NCBI GenBank assembly: GCA_002684935.1
Contig: NYWC01000041.1
Span: 5,614-17,540, forward strand
Direction: 5' to 3'
DNA from: Gammaproteobacteria bacterium
GTDB taxonomy: Bacteria > Pseudomonadota > Gammaproteobacteria > Pseudomonadales > Pseudohongiellaceae
Length of the DNA: 11,927 nt
The position numbers and the translations under genes are program-made. Below, piece after piece: positions 6,416 to 11,927 of the stretch (positions are counted from its first letter, which is position 1; every line of letters starts with the position of its first letter). The notes under the pieces are model-generated. The model saw only the letters and a program-made list of their open reading frames with translations, had not been told where the DNA came from and did no database searches.

Positions 6416-8526
6416 CAAGCGTTACTCCTCTCGCGATCCCATTGGGCAAAAGTTTTGCCTGACTTGGCCAACTCTTCCAGCAGAGGCGCTGGCTGCCAGT
6501 ATTCTTCACCATAGCGATCCCGGAATTCACAGATCTTGTCATAGACATTCTTCAGACCTACCTGATCTGCGTAGAACATCGGCCCACCCTTGGCGACTGG
6601 AAATGCGTAGCCAAATACATATACCACATCGATATCACTTGGGCGTTGAGCAATCCCCTCTTCCAGAATCTTTGCACCTTCATTAATCAGGGGGTAGAAA
6701 CAACGCGCCAGGATCTCTTCCTCGCTTACTTCACGCTGTTCAATTTCAAGCTTGACAGCTTCTTCCTTGATCATTTTCTCCACTTCTGGGTCTGACATAC
6801 GACGCCGAGTTTCCGGGTCATACTTGTAGAATCCAGACCCGGTTTTCTGGCCGTGACGCCCCATCTCAACCAGCAGGGTTCCCATGCGGTAAAGCTTCGG
6901 ATCTTCGGGCAAATCCGTACGGGCCTGTCGCGCCTTATAGCCAACATCTAAGCCGGCCAGGTCACCCATAGCCAGCGGCCCCATAGCCATGCCGAAATTC
7001 TCCAGGGCGGAATCGACCTGTTCTGGGGTGCAGCCATCCATAAGCAGCATCTGTGCTTCTCGACCATAGCCACCCAGCATCCTGTTGCCGATAAACCCAT
7101 AGCACACCCTGGACAGCGCGCAGACCTTGCCGATCTTCTTACCAATCGCCATTGCGGTCGCCAACACATCATCTGCAGTCTTCTCGCCTCTGACATTTTC
7201 CAAGAGCTTCATTACATTCGCTGGTGAGAAAAAATGCATACCAACGACATCCTGTGGGCGGCCAGTGGCCTCAGCAATCGCGTCCACGTCTTGATAGGAA
7301 GTATTAGTCGCCAGGATTGCACCTTGCTTACACACTCCATCCAGCTTCGCGAAGATTTCTTTCTTCAGATCCAGGTTTTCAAACACCGCTTCAATCACCA
7401 GATCGACGTCGGCGATGTCCGTATAGTCTGTGGTGCCGCTAATAAGACCGATGAGTTGTTCCATCCTGTCTTCCGGCAGTTTGCCCTTTTGCACGGTGAT
7501 CGAGTAGTTCTTACGAATTATGCCAAGGCCACGCTGTAGTGCCTCATCATTAACTTCAACCAGCACGACAGGAATCCCAACGTTGGCAAAACACATGGCG
7601 ATGCCGCCACCCATGGTACCGCCGCCAATGATGGCGACTTTTTTGATTGGCCGCGTGGCGGTGTCTTTTGGCAAATCCTTAATCTTGGCCGCCTGACGCT
7701 CTGCGAAGAAAATATGCCGCATTGCTGCAGACTCAGGAGAAGTCACCAATTCCTGAAACAGCTCCCTTTCACGGGCCAGGCCTTCATCCATAGGCAGCTT
7801 CACCGCCGCTTCCAGGCAGGAAACAATCCGATCCTGGGCGATTTGGCCACGTGCGCGTCGCGCCAGTCGCTTGCGCGCATCTTCGAAGAAACCAGGTTCA
7901 ATAGTCTCTGGGTCAATAGTAGTGTCCCGGATTCGCTGGAGTGGCGCGCCGGAGGCCAACAGGTCCTTGGCGTATGAGATTGCACCTGCCTCTAGATCGT
8001 CACCGCTGATCACCTCGTCGATAAGACCCATGTCTTTGGCTTTGGGCGCAGCCACGGGGTTGCCGCTGGTAATCATGTCAAGAGCAGCCTTTACCCCTGC
8101 GATACGCGGAACCCGCTGCGTGCCGCCAGCGCCGGGCAGCAGACCCAATTTGACTTCAGGCAGCCCAACCTTGGCTGCGGCTAACGCGCAACGATAGTGG
8201 CAGGCCAGAGCTACCTCGAATCCGCCACCCAAGGCAGTACCATGAATTGCGGCAATGACTGGCTTACTGGAATTCTCTATGGCAGACAATACTTCTGGCA
8301 ACCAGGGATCTTTAGGCGGCTTGCCAAACTCAGTGATGTCCGCACCTGCAATAAATGTGCGTCCCTCACAGCGCAGTACAATAGCCTCTGACGTGTCTAC
8401 CTGGGCCTGGTTCACGGCATTCAGAATGCCCTCGCGCACGGCCTGTGATAGCGCATTTACCGGCGGGCTGTTTACCGCGATAACTCCTATATTTCCATGC
8501 AGTTGGTAACTAACAACATCAGACAT
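6415..8526 (-). CDS. Bifunctional enoyl-CoA hydratase / 3-hydroxyacyl-CoA dehydrogenase (FadB/PimF-like)
   Basis: This 703-residue fusion catalyses the two middle steps of beta-oxidation. The N-terminal crotonase domain (about 1-190) has the oxyanion-hole segments IAGADI (59-64) and HGTALGGGFE (95-104), and both catalytic glutamates, E104 and E124 in GLPEVKLGLLPGAGGTQR. The 3-hydroxyacyl-CoA dehydrogenase domain starts near residue 295. It has the NAD motif GGGTMG (301-306), the catalytic pair H431 (HFFSPANVMK) and E443, ATNTSY with S410, and N481 in GFIGNRM. A C-terminal repeat of the helical domain follows (about 600-703; GYAFPVAKGGPMFYAD). Its length is nearer peroxisomal-type multifunctional enzyme and PimF (about 700) than E. 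coli FadB (729). The ATG at 8526 is preceded by AAGGA with a six-base spacer and lies 41 bases after the thiolase stop. The alcohol dehydrogenase start overlaps its stop, indicating translational coupling. Confidence 0.96.
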   Translation of the reverse strand: MSDVVSYQLHGNIGVIAVNSPPVNALSQAVREGILNAVNQAQVDTSEAIVLRCEGRTFIAGADITEFGKPPKDPWLPEVLSAIENSSKPVIAAIHGTALGGGFEVALACHYRCALAAAKVGLPEVKLGLLPGAGGTQRVPRIAGVKAALDMITSGNPVAAPKAKDMGLIDEVISGDDLEAGAISYAKDLLASGAPLQRIRDTTIDPETIEPGFFEDARKRLARRARGQIAQDRIVSCLEAAVKLPMDEGLARERELFQELVTSPESAAMRHIFFAERQAAKIKDLPKDTATRPIKKVAIIGGGTMGGGIAMCFANVGIPVVLVEVNDEALQRGLGIIRKNYSITVQKGKLPEDRMEQLIGLISGTTDYTDIADVDLVIEAVFENLDLKKEIFAKLDGVCKQGAILATNTSYQDVDAIAEATGRPQDVVGMHFFSPANVMKLLENVRGEKTADDVLATAMAIGKKIGKVCALSRVCYGFIGNRMLGGYGREAQMLLMDGCTPEQVDSALENFGMAMGPLAMGDLAGLDVGYKARQARTDLPEDPKLYRMGTLLVEMGRHGQKTGSGFYKYDPETRRRMSDPEVEKMIKEEAVKLEIEQREVSEEEILARCFYPLINEGAKILEEGIAQRPSDIDVVYVFGYAFPVAKGGPMFYADQVGLKNVYDKICEFRDRYGEEYWQPAPLLEELAKSGKTFAQWDRERSNA
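6425..6430 (-). promoter_or_regulatory. Ribosome binding site for the alcohol dehydrogenase, inside the upstream gene
   Basis: GAGGAG on the minus strand, nine bases before ATG at 6415 and six before the alternative TTG at 6418. It lies in the last codons of the hydratase/dehydrogenase gene and, with the TGATG overlap, points to coupled translation. Confidence 0.7.
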
Positions 8527-8567
8527 ATTGATTCCTTACTAATCTATAATTATTTAAAAGCGATATT

Positions 8568-9788
8568 TCAATCTATGCGTTCCAGAATTGCCGCGAGACC
8601 CTGACCGATACCAATACAGAGACTAATGGCCGCATAACGGCCACCGCTATGCTCAAGTTGACGAGTTGCCGTCAGCGCGATGCGCGCACCAGATGCACCA
8701 AGTGGATGGCCAACCGCAATAGCGCCGCCATTGGGATTAACGCGAGAGTCATTAAAATCCACCTCAAGCAGTTTTAGACAGCCCAGCACCTGAGTGGCAA
8801 AGGCTTCATTGATTTCAATAATATCCATATCCGCCAGCTCGAGACCGGCCCGACTCAGCGCCTTGCGAATCGCGAAAACCGGTCCGAATCCCATTACCCT
8901 CGGCTCCACACCTGCAACCGCACCAGCAATGATGCGCGCTCGTGGCTTCACGCCATGCCGCTCGCCGATTTCTAGGCTTCCGACGATGAGCGACGCTGCG
9001 CCATCGTTGATGCCGGAGGCATTACCCGCTGTGACGACGCCGCCTTCAAATAGCGAACGTAAACCTGTGAGTGACTCTACGCTGGTCTGTGGTCGTGGAT
9101 GCTCATCAGCTGTCACTGTGATTGGCGGCTTCTTCCGACCTTGGGGTACCTCAGTCTCAACGATTTCTTCCTGGAAAAATCCGTCGGCCCGAGCAGCCTC
9201 GTATTTCGCCTGGGAGGCGGCTGCAAAACTATCGCTTTCTGCGCGAGAAATATCCACATCAGCAGCAATGTTATCTGCAGTTTGGGGCATGGTGTCATTG
9301 CCATAGCCAGAGGAAAACGCAGGGTTGGTGAAGCGCGCACCTAGCGTGCTATCCGCAAGCGACTGGCCACGATCATAGGGGCCCTGAGCCTTGGAAAGCA
9401 CCAGGGGCGCCCGACTCATGGACTCCACACCACCCGCCACGAACAGGTCGCCTTCCCCGATTTTCACTGAATTGGCGGCATGCAAAGTCGCTGCCAGGCC
9501 AGACGCGCAGAGTCGGTTTACGGTTAATCCACCCACTTCTGTTGGCATACCCGCCAGCAGGGAAGCAAAACGGGCTACGTTTCGACAGTCCTCACCGGCT
9601 TGATTCGTATTGCCGGCGATAACATCTTCATAGGCCTGTTTGGGGAAACTGTTTCGTTCAACCACGCTTCTGATGGTGTGGGCAAGCAGGTCATCGGGGC
9701 GCACTGGAGCCAGGGCCCCCGCGTGACGGCCAAAAGGCGTTCTAATGCCGTCATAGATAAAAGCATCTTTCAGGGAGTTGTCTGACAT
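8568..9788 (-). CDS. Acetyl-CoA acyltransferase (thiolase), PcaF/PaaJ-like
   Basis: This 406-residue degradative thiolase cleaves 3-oxoacyl-CoA with CoA to acetyl-CoA and a shortened acyl-CoA. The nucleophile is C94 (NRLCASG). H361 lies in NPNGGAIAVGHPLGASGAR and the second active-site Cys, C391, in CIGIGQG. GGVESMSRAP (119-128) and NEAFA (327-331) are also typical. Several stretches match, from memory, beta-ketoadipyl-CoA thiolases (PcaF/PaaJ) rather than generic acetoacetyl-CoA thiolases: TNQAGEDCRNVAR (61-73), VTAGNASGINDGAASL (252-267), VEPRVMGFGPV and the DEHPRP segment. That fits a dicarboxylyl-CoA substrate, though it does not prove it. The ATG at 9788 has only a weak AGAGA ribosome site five bases upstream. 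It is the first gene of the operon, next to the divergent control region. Confidence 0.95.
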   Translation of the reverse strand: MSDNSLKDAFIYDGIRTPFGRHAGALAPVRPDDLLAHTIRSVVERNSFPKQAYEDVIAGNTNQAGEDCRNVARFASLLAGMPTEVGGLTVNRLCASGLAATLHAANSVKIGEGDLFVAGGVESMSRAPLVLSKAQGPYDRGQSLADSTLGARFTNPAFSSGYGNDTMPQTADNIAADVDISRAESDSFAAASQAKYEAARADGFFQEEIVETEVPQGRKKPPITVTADEHPRPQTSVESLTGLRSLFEGGVVTAGNASGINDGAASLIVGSLEIGERHGVKPRARIIAGAVAGVEPRVMGFGPVFAIRKALSRAGLELADMDIIEINEAFATQVLGCLKLLEVDFNDSRVNPNGGAIAVGHPLGASGARIALTATRQLEHSGGRYAAISLCIGIGQGLAAILERID

Positions 9789-9799
9789 TTTATTCTCTG

Positions 9800-9811
9800 T
9801 TGATTAATCAA
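9800..9811. promoter_or_regulatory. Perfect 12-base palindrome upstream of the thiolase start
   Basis: TTGATTAATCAA is an uninterrupted palindrome, ending 11 bases before the thiolase ATG and next to its weak ribosome site. It could be an operator or a translation-affecting site. Its AT-rich composition means chance cannot be excluded. Confidence 0.35.
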
Positions 9812-9960
9812 TATTCGAAGGCAGGATTCCTGAACGGTATTGACGCTTCCTTGGTCCCTACCGTGGGCAATTTGATTACCTGCTGTGCCGTGAACGCTTT
9901 CGATTAAATCTGACAAAATTTGATCTGATCACTACCCAGCTGGTGTTAGAAAGCCGGGTT

Positions 9961-9982
9961 ACCGAACCGCTCAGGGGTCGGT
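9961..9982. repeat. Inverted repeat, 8-base arms, over the predicted transcription start
   Basis: Arms ACCGAACC (9961-9968) and GGGTCGGT (9975-9982) pair at seven of eight positions across a six-base spacer. The repeat lies immediately downstream of the candidate -10 of the minus-strand promoter, where a repressor would block initiation. It could also form a 5' hairpin in the mRNA. No regulator gene is present in the window. Confidence 0.45.
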
Positions 9983-9983
9983 C

Positions 9984-10011
9984 ATTCTAGCATAGGCCAC
10001 TGAGGCCGCAA
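9984..10011 (-). promoter_or_regulatory. Candidate sigma70 promoter of the thiolase operon
   Basis: On the minus strand TTGCGG (10006-10011) and TAGAAT (9984-9989) are separated by 16 bases. Initiation about 7 bases later would give a leader of roughly 190 bases before the thiolase ATG, which is long; another promoter nearer the gene is possible. Confidence 0.4.
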
Positions 10012-10013
10012 AT

Positions 10014-10026
10014 CGACTGTAAGTCG
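10014..10026. repeat. Small inverted repeat
   Basis: CGACT and AGTCG form perfect 5-base arms with a three-base spacer, just upstream of the minus-strand -35 and 54 bases before the plus-strand ATG. It is a possible operator half-site pair shared by both directions. Confidence 0.25.
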
Positions 10027-10079
10027 CATAAAACCAATGGCTATGGTAGCTTAGCCGCTCGTTGAAACTGGGGGTCTGT

Positions 10080-11228
10080 ATGATCAGAGATCAAGAAACT
10101 ATCAATCAACTTGTCGACCTAATTGAGCGCTTTGTGCGCGAGCGCCTGGTGCCAAATGAAGAGCGTCTGGCGGAGGAAGGCAAGCTACCTGAAGACATTC
10201 TTGAAGAAATGAAAGCACTCGGCTTGTTCGGCCTGACCATCCCTGAGGAATATGGCGGACTCGGCCTCACCATGGAAGAAGAGATCCTGGTGGCCATTAC
10301 ACTAGGACGGACTTCTCCCGCTTTCCGCTCTATCATGGGTACCAATAACGGCATTGGATCTGCAGCGGTTGTTTTCAACGGCACCGAGGCGCAGAAACAG
10401 AAATACCTGCCCAAGTACGCATCGGGAGAGTGGATTTCCTGCTTTTGCTTGACCGAGCCAGATGCAGGGTCCGATGCCGCCTCTTTGAAAACTTCAGCGG
10501 TCAGGGACGGCGATCACTACATCCTCAATGGCACCAAACGCTATATTACGAACGCCAAGGTCGCTCACACCTTTAACGTCATGGCACGCACCGACCCGGA
10601 AAACAAAGGTGCACGGGGTATCTCATCATTTATCGTGGAACGAGACACGCCGGGCATCACTCTGGGATCAGTAGACAAGAAAATGGGGCAGTCAGGCTCG
10701 ATGACTTGCGACGTCATCTTTGAAGACTGCCGGGTACCTGCAGACAACCTCATTGGAGAGGAAGGCGAAGGCTTTATCACGGCCATGAAAGTACTGGATC
10801 GCGGCCGACTCCACATCTCTGGCGTGAGTGTCGGGGTCGCGGAACGCCTCATCAAGGATGCGCTGGAATATGCCCTGCAGCGAAAGCAGTTTGGCAAACC
10901 AATCGCCGAACAACAGTTAATTCAGGGCATGCTGGCTGATTCACAGACTGAAACCTATGCCGCCAAGTGTATGACTCTGGAAACCGCGCGTAAGCGCGAC
11001 AACGGAGAAAATATCAGCACCGAATCTTCCGCCTGCAAACTGTTCGCTACGGAAATGGTTGGCCGGGTTGCTGATCGCGCCGTACAAATCCATGGTGGCG
11101 CTGGCTACATGTCGGAGTATGCGGTCGAGCGCTTCTACCGTGACGTGCGCTTGTTCAGGCTTTACGAGGGAACCAGCCAGATTCAGCAAGTGATCATCGC
11201 GCGCAATATGATGCGAGAGCTTTCCTAG
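10080..11228 (+). CDS. Acyl-CoA dehydrogenase, classical homomeric type
   Basis: This 382-residue FAD-dependent acyl-CoA dehydrogenase catalyses the first step of beta-oxidation, passing electrons to ETF. It has IPEEYGGLGLTMEEE (54-68), CFCLTEPDAGSDAASLKT (121-138), DGDHYILNGTKRYITNA (143-159), RKQFGKPIAEQQ (268-279), QIHGGAGYM (336-344) and RLYEGTSQIQQ (360-370). E363 in YEGTSQIQ is the catalytic base in the position used by short- and medium-chain enzymes, unlike the operon's large subunit. The frame is open from a TTG at 10062. I chose the ATG at 10080 because MIRDQETI fits the start of the N-terminal helix, and a GGGGGT sequence precedes it. It is transcribed away from the thiolase operon and may be co-regulated through the shared intergenic region. 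Chain-length preference cannot be deduced. Confidence 0.94.
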   Translation: MIRDQETINQLVDLIERFVRERLVPNEERLAEEGKLPEDILEEMKALGLFGLTIPEEYGGLGLTMEEEILVAITLGRTSPAFRSIMGTNNGIGSAAVVFNGTEAQKQKYLPKYASGEWISCFCLTEPDAGSDAASLKTSAVRDGDHYILNGTKRYITNAKVAHTFNVMARTDPENKGARGISSFIVERDTPGITLGSVDKKMGQSGSMTCDVIFEDCRVPADNLIGEEGEGFITAMKVLDRGRLHISGVSVGVAERLIKDALEYALQRKQFGKPIAEQQLIQGMLADSQTETYAAKCMTLETARKRDNGENISTESSACKLFATEMVGRVADRAVQIHGGAGYMSEYAVERFYRDVRLFRLYEGTSQIQQVIIARNMMRELS

Positions 11229-11271
11229 CAGGCCCCCACTCGAGCGCATACACCCGCATTTGACGGATTGC

Positions 11272-11288
11272 GTCGCTCTAACAGCGAC
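11272..11288. terminator. Hairpin between convergent genes, possible weak terminator
   Basis: GTCGCT and AGCGAC form a perfect 6-base stem with a five-base loop, 43 bases after the plus-strand stop and 11 bases beyond the end of the convergent minus-strand gene. No T-run follows on either side, so efficient rho-independent termination is doubtful. Confidence 0.3.
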
Positions 11289-11299
11289 TAAGTTCACAG

Positions 11300-11927
11300 T
11301 TAGTTTTCGCGCAGAAGATTTCCGGGTGAATACTGATCAGTCAGCTGACGTCGACCCATATCCCAGTCCACTCGGGTAGACAAGCGAGAAGGATACTCAA
11401 GGATCGGGATACCGTATTTACTGAGAGAGTCTGAAAACTGCTGGGCACGATTGACGAGTTCAATGCGAGGCGGCAAAGGCTCGAGTTGAGCGACGATAAT
11501 ACGGTTACCCGTGGAAGGAAGCTTGAAATTAAAGAACTCCCCAAACGCACGCTGATAAGTCACCGACTCATGGTCATAGAGTCGACTGGTTGAGAAAGTA
11601 TTGGCAACTAGCACCGAATCCTCATTCATGATCGCCCTGACCTCATCCAGAAACTCACGGGTCAGCATGTGTTCCGGAATATAGTCTCCGCTAAAGGCAT
11701 CAAGTACGATGTAGTCATAGATCTGGTCTCGAATCCCTGCCCGCTTGATGAAAGGACGCCCGTCATCCACATAGACACGCATATCGTCGGTTGCTTCAAA
11801 AAAGAAAAATTCCTCCGCAACACTCACCACCGCCTCGTCTATCTCGACAACGTCAATCTGGGCGCTTGGAAACAGGTCAGCGAAGGTGAGAGGAATTGAA
11901 CCGCCTCCCAATCCGATCACCAGAATG
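11300..11927 (-). CDS. Spermidine synthase-like protein, C-terminal part (cut by window end)
   Basis: About 209 codons are visible; the N-terminus lies beyond the right edge, since the frame is open to the end and the first visible residues (LVIGLGGG) are internal to the fold. The spermidine synthase / SAM-dependent methyltransferase-like Rossmann domain is clear. It shows motif I GLGGG, VDVVEIDEAVV with the acidic residue that binds nucleoside ribose in the family, DDGRPFI, and LDAFSGDYIPEHMLTREFL, the equivalent of the conserved D-[AS]-[FY] catalytic-site region. Members with this pattern often occur as C-terminal domains of membrane-fused 'MFS/spermidine synthase' proteins, so a membrane-bound N-terminus is possible. 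True polyamine synthesis cannot be inferred from this domain alone. It converges on the plus-strand acyl-CoA dehydrogenase with 71 bases between the stops. Confidence 0.88.
   Translation of the reverse strand, partial: ILVIGLGGGSIPLTFADLFPSAQIDVVEIDEAVVSVAEEFFFFEATDDMRVYVDDGRPFIKRAGIRDQIYDYIVLDAFSGDYIPEHMLTREFLDEVRAIMNEDSVLVANTFSTSRLYDHESVTYQRAFGEFFNFKLPSTGNRIIVAQLEPLPPRIELVNRAQQFSDSLSKYGIPILEYPSRLSTRVDWDMGRRQLTDQYSPGNLLREN

Larger units (their letters stand above)
9789..10079. promoter_or_regulatory. Divergent intergenic control region
   Basis: These 291 bases separate the minus-strand thiolase operon from the plus-strand acyl-CoA dehydrogenase and should hold promoters for both. A minus-strand sigma70-type candidate and three inverted repeats are listed separately. 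I found no convincing -35/-10 pair for the plus-strand gene. No small gene is evident here. Confidence 0.7.

Noticed and set aside
8794..9306. 170-codon plus-strand open frame opposite the thiolase
   Set aside because: Entirely antisense to a thiolase with all catalytic motifs; low-complexity Ser/Ala composition typical of a shadow frame.
9644..9660. GAAAC-T-GTTTC palindrome resembling a PsrA fatty-acid-regulator half-site pair
   Set aside because: It lies inside the thiolase coding sequence and the spacer is one base, unlike the four-base spacing I recall for PsrA boxes.
8568..9788. CIGIGQG in the thiolase C-terminus as an active-site anomaly
   Set aside because: The second Cys and the Gly two residues later are intact, and FadA/PcaF-type thiolases commonly have a non-Gly residue at this next position.
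9921..9931. TGATC-T-GATCA inverted repeat in the divergent region
   Set aside because: Short arms in an AT-rich stretch with several overlapping GATC words; no positional link to a promoter element I can defend.
9995..10007. GGCC-N5-GGCC repeat between the -35 and -10 elements
   Set aside because: GGCC is self-complementary and short; two copies are easily chance and add nothing beyond the neighbouring repeats.

Overview
The window looks like a chromosomal stretch of a gammaproteobacterium, possibly a marine or oligotrophic aerobe. That assignment rests on overall gene content and protein character, not on a marker gene. It is gene-dense, moderate in GC and free of insertion sequences, RNA genes and CRISPR arrays. 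Nearly everything is on the minus strand; one acyl-CoA dehydrogenase is on the plus strand.

The core (2936-9788, minus strand) is a five-gene beta-oxidation operon. In transcription order it encodes a thiolase of the PcaF/PaaJ (beta-ketoadipyl-CoA thiolase) type, a two-domain enoyl-CoA hydratase/3-hydroxyacyl-CoA dehydrogenase, a zinc alcohol dehydrogenase that resembles 6-hydroxyhexanoate dehydrogenase ChnD, and two adjacent acyl-CoA dehydrogenases. The last two look like large and small subunits of a heteromeric enzyme: the upstream one keeps a helix-G catalytic Glu (E248) and the downstream one has Val there. Gene content matches the pimeloyl-CoA (pim) operon of Rhodopseudomonas, with an alcohol dehydrogenase added and no CoA ligase visible. 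The reading I favour is a module that oxidises omega-hydroxy acids and the derived dicarboxylyl-CoA esters, or a related cyclic or branched acid. An aldehyde dehydrogenase and a CoA ligase would have to be encoded elsewhere.

A 291-base divergent control region (9789-10079) separates this operon from a third acyl-CoA dehydrogenase (10080-11228, plus strand). That enzyme is a classical homomeric type with the C-terminal YEGTSQIQ catalytic motif. The control region holds a candidate sigma70 promoter for the minus-strand operon, an 8-base-arm inverted repeat over the expected transcription start, a perfect 12-base palindrome just upstream of the thiolase start, and a smaller inverted repeat.

Downstream of the operon, after a 309-base gap with at most one doubtful small ORF, lies a same-strand group of four genes (75-2626): a YugP-type membrane zinc metallopeptidase, a LOG-family nucleotide phosphoribohydrolase, a DUF2237 protein and a PhzF-family isomerase/epimerase. 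These look like ordinary accessory housekeeping genes with no clear link to the catabolic operon. At the right edge (11300-11927, minus strand) is the C-terminal part of a spermidine synthase-like protein cut by the window end.
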